Shown one piece after another: positions 12,086-23,529 of a stretch of DNA of 64,000 nucleotides. The DNA is from Stromatinia cepivora (lineage: Eukaryota; Ascomycota; Leotiomycetes; Helotiales; Sclerotiniaceae): assembly GCA_014898415.1 (NCBI GenBank), contig RCTD01000004.1, positions 867,001 to 931,000 of the forward strand, given 5' to 3'. The position numbers were made by a program, and so were the translations under genes. The notes beneath the pieces were generated by a model, which was not told the origin of the DNA, did no database searches, and was given only the letters and a program-made list of their open reading frames with translations. Positions within the stretch are counted from its first letter, which is position 1, and every line of letters begins with the position of its first letter.

Positions 12086-12618
12086 TGATATGATATCTAC
12101 ATATGGAAATGGAGTTTGGGGGGGGGGTTAATGCGGCCGGATGGATATGATATGATATGCATAGAAGTAGGCGTTGATAACTACGATGATTTAATATGAG
12201 GATTTATCCATTTTCAATACAACCCTTAATCAAGATATGCATTTCATTTGAGCCTTTTGACATATTCATATCCAGCATATGATTTGTACATTCTTTGATT
12301 ATTTGAGACTGGGTATTTTAGACATTCTAAATCTTCAAACTCAAACCCTTACTCTCGTCTGAGCTTCAGACTTCGATCAACAGAGCAGTGCTGTCAAACC
12401 ACGTGACATACATCCTCGACGCGTGCACTTCGCGATTTCCTTTCGCCTCGGTCGCAAACACCGAAACAACTCAACATTTCATACACGTCCATTTCAACAA
12501 CCAGCTACAGCTAAATCACCATCCGCCCGATCAAACCTCACTTTTAACATCTGCTCTGCTCGCAAAGCAATTGACGAGCAGCAATTCCTCTCCACACCAT
12601 GCCCCAAAAGAAAATGTC
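12086..12618. other. Intergenic between J-protein and Stn1-like gene
   Basis: Holds a run of nine G near 12120, the terminator region of the J-protein gene and the promoter of the next. An ATG at 12388 is in frame with the Stn1-like gene and would add 77 residues of low-complexity sequence. I judged it less likely than 12619. Confidence 0.5.
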
Positions 12619-13743
12619 ATGACAACCCCCTCATCGACATCCACATCGATATCCACATCCGCACTCGCACCCCTCCTCCCACTAAATCTGTACCATCTCT
12701 CGCCTACCATCCAAAAATGGTGTGCTTTAAGGTGTGCGGATATCGCGACTTTAGATACCAGGGGTGTTTATTATGAAAGTTTGTTTTTTTCTCTCTTATT
12801 TCTTTACTCCCGCATATTCCTCCTCTTTTTTTCTCTCAAAGCGGGAATTCTTCATGTAATAACATTACGGATGGAATAAATGGAATAGATAATAGAATGG
12901 CCGAATAATTAGCTAACAGATCAAATGCAAGATAAACCAATTCACCATTACCTCAACCATCCAATTCGTTACATCAAACTCCTCGGTCTCGTCGTCTCTA
13001 TTGATGATTTTGCCCGTCGCCGGGTGTATACTATCGATGATTCAAGCGGCGTATGTATGGAATGCGTGGCATTCTTACCTCCACCACCATCCGGCCCCTC
13101 TTCAACCTCAACCTCCAGCTCCACCTCCATCCTCCCCACCGAACCCTCAATCACCCACCCCCAAATCGCCTGGGACACCATCTCCGAATGCAAAATCGTA
13201 CGGATCCTCGGGGTGATGGGAAAATATATGACGATGCCACAGCTGCAAATTGTGAAGATGGGGGTTGTAGAAAGTACAGATGTGGAAAGGAAATGGTGGG
13301 ATGAATGTGCGGGGTTGAAAGATCCTTCCTCGGGTATTTTGGGCAGGGAATGGGTGGTAAGTGAGGAGGAGATTGAAAGGTGGAAGAGGAGAGAGAGGAG
13401 GAGGAAAGCACGCGAGGTTGAAAGGGAAAGGCAAGGGGAAAGGGAAGGACAAGGGAAGAAGAGAATTAGTGATAGAGAGGGTAATAGGTTAAAAGCGGGA
13501 AGTGGAAGAGAGGAGAACACCGATAGAGTCAAAGACGAACGGGAACAACAACAACAAGAGAGGAAAACAAAAGACAATCCACACCACCTCCCCTCAACCA
13601 AACCCACCCACAAACCTCCTCCACCCCACCACCCCCCGCACGAAACCTCCCCCAACAAAATGAACCCCAAACCCCCTCTAAAAAAAAGAATCCTACCAAT
13701 CGCCCTCCCCGACCTATCCAAATACGATACTTTTGGTTTATAG
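12619..13743 (+). CDS. Stn1-like telomere-capping OB-fold protein
   Basis: Expected subunit of the CST (Cdc13/CTC1-Stn1-Ten1) complex that protects the telomeric 3' overhang and recruits polymerase alpha-primase. Exon 1 is 12619-12778, the intron has a GCTAAC branch site near its 3' end, and exon 2 is 12920-13743, giving about 327 residues. The N-terminal OB fold is recognisable: YHLSPTIQKWCALRCADI, then, across the splice, YLNHPIRYIKLLGLVVSID and YTIDDSSG followed by MECVAF. After about residue 180 the protein becomes an Arg/Glu-rich coiled-coil and a Pro/His-rich tail, with no winged-helix domains visible. That agrees with the short Stn1 of many filamentous fungi. The upstream start is uncertain. 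OB-fold assignment is solid and telomere function is inferred. Confidence 0.8.
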
Positions 13744-14368
13744 TTTTTAAATGCGCACGTTATCAAAACCGACTAGTTACTAGCCATACATATATGTCTA
13801 ATCCCTGAATCCCTGTTAACGATTTAAATCTTTGGATAGGTATTGGGTGTGGATAGGTTGATGTTTTTGTGTTTAGGTCATTATGGGGTTTAGGTATATA
13901 TGGATGGGATTGGGGATACCCATACGTTTGTTGCATAGGCTGCGCGGGCGTTAATGGCGCATTGAGTTGTACATTTGATTATGTAGTATAGGACTTTGCA
14001 ACTTCAAAATACACTTGTACATACACACAAGCTCACATCTGTCCAAAGCTACATTGAACTCAACGTATTGCATTACTATTGCATTACTCGCGAGGTATCA
14101 TATACACAGGTATTAGCTTCGCAGCTCCCTAACTATTTTTACAATTCATCCCATTGCATTCCCAGCAACCCTCTCATAAAATCTTCCCTAAAATCCCATA
14201 ATGTTTTTTTTTGGTAATAACAAGCAATGTTAAAAGTGCCGCCAACCTTTTCAATCTGCCTCCCACTATGAATTATCAATATCTGCCTTTTATATCTAGC
14301 GCTGAAACGCCATTGCCACAATTTGATACAACTAATATCAACCACGCATACCATATCACAGCCTCGGA
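13744..14368. other. Convergent intergenic (Stn1-like / Ca2+ exchanger)
   Basis: Terminator regions of two convergent genes. Nothing else is seen. Confidence 0.6.
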
Positions 14369-15879
14369 CTAATATCCTACCAAAACCTTGACTGATCTGA
14401 CCACATTCCCTCCAATTTCTCCTGCTCCGGCAGGAGCGTCTGGGTATACCAAGAATGCGAGGCCAATAATGATATAAAGACCAAGAAGCTATGTAAATGT
14501 CAGTGAAATGGGGTTGAAAATTTGAACTTGATAAAGACTTACCATACAACCTTCCAAATAATTACTCTTGCCATCTTGAACAACATAAGTAACGACCAAG
14601 ACACTTAAGAAGAAAACCACTGTCTCGAATGTTTCAAAATGTAAAGTCATAGGTTTATCCATGATCCACCCCAAGATTACAAGGAATGGGGTGACGAAAA
14701 GTGCAATTTGCATACTCGATCCGATGGCTACGCCCATTGCAAGGTCCATCTTATCCTTGACGGCAACCACAATAGCTGTGACATGCTCCGCGGCATTACC
14801 AACAATGGGGAGTAGAATAAGGCCAACGAATGTTTTGGAGATATGAGCACTCTCAACGATCGAGTCGATGGAATCAACCAAGTAGTCGGCACAAATAGAT
14901 ACGGCGACTGTGACAATAACGAGAACAGCGGCGGCAGCCCATGGGCTCATCTGTGGTGTTTCTTCTTCCTCTCCTGCTGCTTGACTTTCAGCATCGAATA
15001 GATTGGCATGCGTTCGAAGCTGGAAGAACAAATAGAGACAATACAGAATTAATAAAATGATTGCTGTTCCGTGAGAGAGAATCAAAATATTGGTTTCAGT
15101 GTCTGCTGATGATTTGGCGAGAACAGAATAAAGCTTTGAAGAAGTCAGCTACTGTTGCAAACAGAAGGGAGTTCAGCTTACAGTTGCAGGGATAATCAAA
15201 GCGCATGCAGCAAGAACCATAAGAGATGACATGGTTCCTGCGACAGTATCGTTAAATTTCTGCTCGATGCCCATAGATGTACCAGTTCGTGTATTGTGGA
15301 TTCCGCCAGCTATAAAGCAACATCCCAGCACAAGTAGAGAGTTCGACAAAATACTACCTAACATACTCGATTGAACAATGCGGATTTGTCCTTGCTTCAA
15401 TGCTATAATACTGACCTGCGAAATTCAATATTAGTCCATAACCGATACAATGTGACACCGGTGCCTACAATAAGTTCCACAGCATTGCCGAATGTTGCGT
15501 TCAAGAGACCTCCAAGTGTTTCTCCTAGCTTCATAGATATTTCTTCCGTTGCAAAGGAAAGGATGGAGGCCAATGGGATAATAGCGAAGAAGTTGAGAGT
15601 GAAGATGACGACCGGATCCCAGTGTGTGAGACCTGCGATTATACCCAATGGTACAAAGATCAAAAGGACGTTGACATAACTACTGTACAAGGTAACCTTC
15701 CCTACGTGCCATGTCGAAGCCGAGTAGCTAACAATGGCACTGTCGCTGTCCGTTCCCGGAGTATGCTTCCTGCTAAGAAAGAAGTCGTGAACGCTACTCT
15801 TGCGTCTGTCATTTCCATTTCCATTCCCATGTCCGTTGGCGCCCAACAGACTCGAGTGTTCATCCGCTCTAATCGACAT
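14369..15879 (-). CDS. Vacuolar Ca2+/H+ exchanger (CAX/Vcx1 family)
   Basis: Moves Ca2+ into the vacuole in exchange for protons, resetting cytosolic calcium after signalling. Four exons join in frame: 15879-15469, 15415-15182, 15133-14543 and 14488-14369, giving about 451 residues, slightly longer than yeast Vcx1. The first 50 residues are hydrophilic and carry a Gly/Asn-rich stretch. Both ion-binding repeats are intact: [18 protein letters not shown] in the first half and [19 protein letters not shown] in the second, each with its conserved acidic residue. An acidic loop (EEEETP) separates the halves. An intron interrupts the first repeat right after ELI. The 3' end was found by splicing to a 39-residue last exon ending LVGY. 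Family is certain. Vacuolar location is inferred from the family. Confidence 0.93.
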
Positions 15880-18556
15880 ATTTCCTAAATTGCTTCGAAA
15901 ACTCGGGGTGGTTTTGAGGGACCTTATGCGCGCGAGTTCCCTTCGAAATTGAGGTTGTGCTACATATCAAAGAAGATATAAAGTTAGCCCAGCCACTCCG
16001 TATGATGCCCGATATTGAAATTGCAATGCGCGCCGCAGCCGAACTAAGCTTCCAGGAAGTCCCTTGGCAGTTTGCTGGCAGATTGACAGGTGGATCAAAT
16101 ATACAACAGAATTAAGAGAACAAGAAATATGGTGTAGATAGGATGCCAAAGGAGTAATGCTTGGCTTCAAGATTTAGGTCTTTTAGACTCTGGGTAGCTG
16201 TCCTGTGATGAAGATGAAACAAAGGTCAAGTTAGATGTAACAAAGAGCTGGATCAAAGACCCGACTATATGTTTTGACTTCTTACTTGTGATACGAAATT
16301 GGCGAATAGATAAATCATCGGACTCTCGAAAGGGGAAATAATGTTGTGAATTGAATCGATAGATAGAAGATCTTCAAGACAGGCAAAGGAAAGCGTGAGG
16401 ATAATTTGTTTACTTACAAACCATCTTAGCAAGATTCTCTCTCGGAAATGGGAGAGGAGAATGCTGAATGCCAAATGCTAAATTGGATTAAACCTCTGAA
16501 TTTCGGTACAAGTAGGACGAAAAGGGTAATGGATTGAGGGAAGAACAATAATAGGTTGGGATCATGAAGGTTGTTGTGCGCGTGGTTATCGAAACCTCGG
16601 GCACAATTTGGTACCTAGGTAGCTTCGACGTGCGGGAGAAGAGATTTCCAAGTGCTGGGTGCTGCGCCTCCTTTTGAGTGGAGGTGGTTTCCTGTTGATG
16701 ATGAGGATGATGCAGGTGTGTTGATCAAACGCATCAAAATGTGATGAATTGAGTGTTTCAAGGATTTTATCGGTGTTTGCTTTGCTTTGACTGGTGAAAT
16801 TGAAGAGATTCACAATCAAGTAGAAAACTTAAAAGGAAAGAAAGTCGATCGATGTGATGTGTAAGAGAGAAGAGGGATATAAATTCAAATGGAATGACAG
16901 ACGATGCGATAATAGAAAGGGTGGGTTCTCTCACCTAGATAGTTTTATCTGTATGGCTATGGCTTGGTTGATGATATTCGTGGAAGGAACGAAGATATAG
17001 GTAGGTATGATTGTTGTTACTTCTTCTTGGAGATGTTGCATGTACCAAGATACGATACCAACCAAAGGTTCTGTTGAATCTTTACGTGCCAAGTTGTCTA
17101 GTGCCACTGATAGTTGGATCTTTTCCTTGATTATGTTGATCAAAAAATATGCCGTGCTGTGTTTGGATCTCACAAGAAGGAAGAAAAGAATATCAATTTC
17201 ATTCTTAACCATGATTCACCAATCACAGTCACTGGTACCGCAATGTAACTGTACCGGGAGCTTCGGTTAGTCATATCTGGGTGTCCAGGAATTTTCTTTA
17301 TTATATTGTAGTATTTCAATTCTAAATAACTAACCTTCCTATCAATTTTCGATAGAATCAAAATGATTTCGTCTAGACCTTTAGTGTTCACACCTAAGCT
17401 GTCCTTCAAGCCACAATCCCCAATTGAATCTTATGAATGGATTAACCAAATGCCAAGGGAGGCTGTGCAGATTTTCTCAAGAGAATCTTCACGTTAATTG
17501 GTGGCATCATTTTGATCGTGTTGGTGATTGCAAGGGGAGTACTCCGTACGTCAGTTTTATGCGTATGCTTGTAAGATGTGATTTGTGGCCATAGCTTCTA
17601 CCTTGAAATGGTGAGGTGAGGTGAGGTGAGGTGGGTTTATCGCGATGCATCTATCCAATTATCCTGGAGTTATCCCGTTGTTAAACTAACCGATGGATGG
17701 AAAATGCCTCAAATATAAAATACTAAAACTCTTCAAATTCTCTATCTCTAAACTCCACTTATAAGCTTAGATTCCAAGAACACAATTCGAATCCTGTCTA
17801 TTCATTATCTACTCTAAAACTTTTCCATCACATCACATCACAACACTCTTTTCTTATTTTCCTTGGAAAAAAAAATCAAACAAATAGAAAACCGAAAACC
17901 GAAAACCGAAAACAAACAAAATCTCCCCTTCACACCTCACCATTTCCATCAATCAACCAATAAAGTCGATCGATTACCTACCCACCATAGGCCCTAAAAT
18001 TGATCATGGGGCTTACCTTACCTTAATTACCTTAGGTAGTTGCACATACATTATCGCGTGTGGTATTTCACCATAAAATTCTACTTTAAAATTCTTCCAT
18101 ACGATGATACAATGTGATACAAGCGATGTGTACTCTGTATGTAGGTAGGTAGCGTTCGGTAAGTTACTTAGTTAAACAGATATCATGGGAATTTTGATTG
18201 TGATGAGAAATTGGGAAAGATTAATTGACTAGATATAGTGTATGTTGATGAGGGGAAGGACTGTAAATACATATAGGAGTAAGTTTAGCGAAAGCATTTT
18301 GGGTGAAGAGAAAACCGACCTTAAAACCGTTTCAATAATGCATCAAGAATAGGCACACATGAATAAACGTGACATGATTTTCATTCAGCTGAGGAGGTTG
18401 AAAGATATCCATCTACAGTGGTATTTCCCTCCTGAACGCCCACGCTACGCCCCGCTAACAATGTCCCATCCCATCCGTGTCAACCCACTTCGCCTATACT
18501 ATGACCTTCCTCTCAAATTACCCAACCCAATTGACTTTTCATTTTTTTCCTTTCCT
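15880..18556. other. Intergenic, 2.7 kb, with simple repeats
   Basis: No gene is supported. The 5' region of the Ca2+ exchanger occupies the left part. Simple repeats: GGTGA units at 17610-17634 and an ACCGAAA run at 17887-17913. CTTACCTTACC motifs lie near 18014. Short frames have no recognisable domain. Confidence 0.55.
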
Positions 18557-20919
18557 CTAAACCCGTTTCCTTTCTTCATCTTCACTATACGCCGCATTTT
18601 CTTCTTCCCTCGTCGCCTCACTCTGTCTCCGTCTCGTTTGCCCTCTCTCCTTCATCGCTCCCCGAATCTTCATACTAACCTCATCAAAACTTGCTTTCCC
18701 ATCCAACGCACTAAAGCTCTTCAACGGAAATCCTGCTGACCCTACTGCACCACCACTACTGCTACTGCGACTGCGACTCCTGGACGGTGGTCGCGTTGCG
18801 AAGAGTGCGATGTTACCTAGATTTCCGAATGACTCGTTACGCGGAAGATGGCCATTCATACTTGAGCCACCCCCAATAGATGCACCTGCAGTATTACTTC
18901 TGTGAAGAACACGTGGTGGTGATTCATCTGAGATACCGGATTGATTACTATTGCGACGTAGATCAGTTTGACAAGGCGAAGTCGGAGTTTTAATGCCATC
19001 GCGATTGAAAGGATCAGCTACTATTCTAGAAGCATCGAAGTCGGGAAACATCTCTGGGCCAAGAGTATTGATAACGTCCGTTACCTGTGCGCTGAGTTGT
19101 GCTCTGCGCTCACGAAGTTTGAAGATGACGTTACTAGATGCTGGGTTGAGAGCTACGATTAGAGGTCGTAACGATTTGGCAATGTCCATGCCTACTTCTC
19201 CGAAACGAAGAGCTGCAAAGGTAATAGCTGGAAAGAGAATGTATCCGAAAACGAATATTGCCCACAATGGGACCCATTCGGGTACATACCCCTGAACTCT
19301 GTTTCTGTAAGTCCAGTATGCAAGACTGATTGTGTAAAAGTTGTATAAAATCGGTGCAAAAGCAAGGGCAACCAATAGTTTCCATGTTGCCATAACATCT
19401 CGACCTTGAAGTTTGACTGTAGATGCAGCTAAAGCTTCTTTTGACTTCTTGATGCTAATAATTTTTGAAGCTATGAAAACTGGTGCAAATAAGAAAAGTC
19501 CCGGAATAACGCCAATAGACAAAACAGCTAGCTTTCCTAGGCGGTAAAACAGAAGGAATACAGCTCTTGGAACAGAGAACTTAGCGTATTCGACTTGATG
19601 ATCTCTAAGATTTATGTAGCGTAGTTGTCTGTTATAATCCAATACAGATTTTTTGAGTTGTACAATCCTTGGATCATCTTTATAATGTGTATAGCCTTTA
19701 ACCAGTCTTCGATTTAACTCAACTACCATTGGAAGTGGAAGTTTCTTCCCAGTTGGATTATATAGTCTTCGGGCGGCTTGAATAAGCATGAGAGTATCAT
19801 AATCCGGGCTTGTGACAGTGACAGCAACAAGAGCTTGGTATACAATATCCAGTAATTGACTGACTGCTCCTCTTCGGTCTCCACTTTTGTAGAGCTCAAC
19901 AAGCTCTTTTGGGACTTCGATGGGATTACCAAACTCAATTACGGCTCTTGAACGGAACTTATGGGCGTGGAAATAGTTCATACCACATGGTACAATTTGA
20001 AGACCACTATCAGGATTGGCAGCCAATGATCCAAGTGCCATAATAGCCACACCAGCTTTAAGGGGAAGTAATTCGGTCCTGTCGTGGCTACCACCCTCGG
20101 GGAATATTCCAACAGCTCCACCACCACTGAGGCGATCAAACACGGCATCATACACTTGGGTTTGATCAACTTTCGGAGCGGTCTTGTATTTCGATCCTTC
20201 AAAACCTTCCTTGGTACCCTTAACAGACTGATCGGCAAACTTGCCATTTTCATCAACATCGTCTCGGCCGGTAAGCTGTATCAAAGCATTTCGACCTTTG
20301 AAAGGTTTCTTCAATCTCAACTCCTCGGCGCTAATTACTTCCGCTATTTCGGTATTGGCAGCGGTTCCATCCATGGTAGGCAAAACCAACAATCCTCCAA
20401 CTTGTACTTCTTTCCCATCAAATTTTGTACCAACTCCGCGTATGAGAAGTGGGTCGTTGATAGGGTCTGGTAGGTATATTGTACCAGATCCAGGCTTCAC
20501 CATATCCAGAGCTCTCCCGACAGGAACCGCACCTACTTTACGCGCAAACCAACCCACGATGAATCGACCCATAGATTTGGCGGCGATAAGAAAAGCGGCG
20601 CGACGATGGCATTCATTTCGGAGCGTGCGCATTAGGATAAGAGGGTCGACGAACTAAACGAACGTGTCAATCAAGAGCTTCAAAGCTGGAGAAGCTTGCT
20701 GCCGCATACCTGGTTTGCATGGGGGGCTGCTACAAAGATAACAGGCCCGCGCCTTGGAACTTTCCATGATCCCCTCGGGTGGACTTCTCGAAAGAAGAGG
20801 TCGACGAGTATTGAAAATGTCCAGAGAAATACATCATATATCCAATTTGTCATAGGAAATTGTTCCTTGTGCTTGGCCTTTTGAGGCATATGTTCATGAA
20901 CCTGTTCCTCGTTGGCCAT
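18557..20919 (-). CDS. Glycerol-3-phosphate / DHAP O-acyltransferase (Sct1/Gpt2 family)
   Basis: First step of glycerolipid synthesis, acylating glycerol-3-phosphate (and dihydroxyacetone phosphate) in the ER membrane. Exon 1 is 20919-20710 and exon 2 is 20653-18557, giving about 768 residues. An ATG at 20946 would add nine hydrophobic residues. Acyltransferase motif I, HANQFVDP, is created exactly across the intron. Motif III is GIFPEGGSHDR. Several membrane spans follow (about residues 430-560: LAVLSIGVIPGLFLFAP, then LLVALAFAPILYNFY and LWAIFVFGYILFP). The C-terminal 200 residues are Ser/Arg-rich and disordered with many possible phosphosites, as in yeast Sct1, whose tail is phosphorylated. 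Length fits the yeast proteins (about 740-760). Assignment is firm. Confidence 0.94.
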
Positions 20920-21840
20920 GATGATAAGAACAACCAATGCAAACAAACGAGAGATGTTCTCAATGAGTGCGGGGTTAAGATCCGAGTTATTTATCTCGTG
21001 TACTTGTTAAATAGGATAGGACTTTAGTCTAGATTGTTCAACCGCAGCTCAAGGAATTCATTCGGGTACTAGAGACGGCGTTTTTTCCCGCGGGGGGGGG
21101 GGGGGGGGGGGGGGAGTTTAGTTTTTCTCAGGTATTCGTTTTCGTAGGCCTGATAAGTCGTGAAGATCCAAAAGTCATATCGACCGAAGAATGAGAGAGA
21201 TTAATTATTTCAGTAATACTTATTAATTGGAAGAAGTAATGCAGCGGCGATGGGGTGAGAATGAAATGAGACTGCATTTTTGCTTTTTCACGGAACCGGA
21301 TTAAAGTGCATGCCCGCTCCGTTAACTATGATGGATAATAGATATCATCGTATCAAATCAAATTATCAATCATGATATTTCTCCAGCCCTACAGTAGGAT
21401 AAATTATTTCCTCTTGAACATTGAGAGATTCGCATCCCATTACTATTAGCTGATCTACCAATACCAACAATACCTACCTTCAAACTATAATCGATTTCCG
21501 AACGATAATGTATTCCCATGAGATTCAAATCACGTGTATCAAATGCAAGATATGAAAGGACGTAAAATATCAGCGGGCGCTTCCAACATTCAGTCAACGT
21601 AAGAACATCAATATGAAGTAAATCATAATAGAGGCTGCTTATGTACTTTCTTCGAGTATATTCCTGCAATTGTGGATTCGGATTGACCTCAGCCCTTCCT
21701 GTCTCGTGGAACGAGGCGCTTAGGTTGGCTATGACTTAGTCTGTTATTTTTAAGGAGGGAGCAACAGCCATATGCAAGTTGCTTCCCAGAATTCCATCAT
21801 CTTCAACACAGTCACCAATTAACCCCCAAAAATATATAAA
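20920..21840. other. Divergent promoter region with poly-G tract
   Basis: Separates the divergent acyltransferase and Erg27 genes, both in membrane-lipid synthesis. Contains the 23-G run listed separately. No further gene is supported. Confidence 0.6.
21092..21114 (+). repeat. Homopolymer of 23 G
   Basis: An uninterrupted run of 23 G. Such a run is prone to sequencing and replication slippage and could form a G-quadruplex. The true length should be treated as uncertain. Confidence 0.8.
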
Positions 21841-23529
21841 ATGGGATTACCGCCATGGGAGACAAGTGAGAGTCAAACTTTTGCTCTGATAACAGGCGCA
21901 AACAGGTATTGCCACCCCAAAGTGTCCACATTATTCACAATGGGTTCTAATTATTGACAAATTTCTAGTGGTTTAGGCTTTGCCATTGCTTCTAGATTAA
22001 TTGATGAATTTCTAACTTCATCCGACACTCCTCCTACGAAACATCTCATTCTTATCCTCTGCACGCGTACTTCACTGAAGACACGATTCACAATCTCGCG
22101 CCTGCGTGCCCATCTACGGAAGCTCGTCGACTACTCTGGATTTGCAAACTCGCTGCGAACGAAGGCTAAAGCACAGGGAAATGTATATAAATGGCAGGAT
22201 ATGGTGGCTCGGGTCCATTTCCTTGGAGTGGAACTCGATCTGTGCGACCTAAAAAGTGTATACGCGGTCACCGACAGGCTAGTCAATGGGACTGTTGGTA
22301 GCCCGGATGCTACTACGATGGATGGCCTGAGGTTACCTGCTGGGTCTCCTGGAACCGCCTCGTATTCTGCAGATGTCCAGCAAGATAGATGGGCATTGAG
22401 TCAGAAAGAAGGATCTGATGGCCAACAGAGGTCTTGGGGATGGGGGTTGAGCGGAATTCGGATACCCAGATTGGATATCGTAATCTTGAATGCAGGTATA
22501 GGAGGGTGGTCAGGAATCAATTGGCCAAAAGCTATATGGAATGTCTTGACAGATATGACGGAAGCTGTAACATGGCCAACTTACAAGCTTGCGAAAGTTG
22601 GAGCTGTGACAAAACCCCAACTATCCTCTACTTTCCCAAAAGAAGCGAAAATCTCTGATGATGAATCCACACAACCTTTACTTAATGGTGACAGTCCACA
22701 GGAGCCACCTCTTGGCGCGACATTCTGTTCTAACGTATTTGGACACTATATTCTCGCACATGAGCTGATGCCTCTACTATCACGACCTGCTTCCCCTTCA
22801 GCCACTACCAGCGGAAGAATTATATGGGTTTCCAGCATAGAGGCGCAAGCACAACACTTCAATGTTGACGATCTACAAGGTCTGGATAACCACGCGCCAT
22901 ACGAAAGCTCAAAGCGTCTTACTGATGTTCTCGTCCTTTCAAGGAAACTACGAGCAGCTGGAAAGATCTCTTCTTCATGGTTCGACTGTTCCGACGTTCA
23001 CGTGAAGGAACACCAACTAGAGGAAGGAGAAAAACCTGAGGATCAACCATCAACACAGTTGATAAGACCCAAAATGTATGTGGCGCAGCCAGGAATATTT
23101 GTCTCTGAAATTATGCCCTTAAATATCGTCTTGGTATTTCTATATAGAATGATTTTCTACCTCGTAAGATGGATGGGTAGCCAATGGCATACTATCAAGC
23201 CTTATACCGCCGCTGTAGCACCAGTCTGGCTAGCATTATCCCCAGATGAGATTCTAGACACTATGGACGCACCAGCTTCAAAATGGGGATCGGCCACGGA
23301 CTCAAGTGGGAAAGAACGTGTCATTCGCACGGAAGTTCCAGGTTGGGGATGGGAAGGTAAAACTCCAAAGACTATTGATACGGGAGAGAGAAGGAAGGGG
23401 AGAAAGAGAGACGCGGTACCATTGACGAGGGAAGCGAGAGAAGATTTTGAGGTCATGGGTGTTAAGTGTTGGACGGAAATGGAGAAGTTGAGAAAGGAGT
23501 GGGAGGAACTTTTGGGGGTTAAGAAGTAA
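21841..23529 (+). CDS. erg27: 3-keto sterol reductase Erg27
   Basis: NADPH-dependent reduction of the 3-keto group during C4 demethylation in ergosterol synthesis, in the ER and on lipid particles. Exon 1 is 21841-21905 and exon 2 is 21969-23529, giving about 541 residues. The short-chain dehydrogenase NADPH loop TGANSGLG spans the splice. The NAG motif is in LNAGIGG (about residue 196). The catalytic Tyr-Lys pair is YESSK, with an upstream Ser in WVSSIE. A hydrophobic segment near residues 405-425 includes LVFLYRMIFYLVRW. Counted from this start, residue 9 is Ser, 63 Thr, 195 Leu, 238 Pro, 309 Val and 412 Phe. These agree with positions I recall from work on Botrytis cinerea Erg27, the target of the fungicide fenhexamid. 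Residues 368-378 appear to differ from B. cinerea. Confidence 0.95.

Noticed and set aside
12969..13766. 265-codon minus-strand frame
   Set aside because: Antisense to the Stn1-like gene; low-complexity Ser/Pro/Gly sequence arising from charged codons on the other strand.
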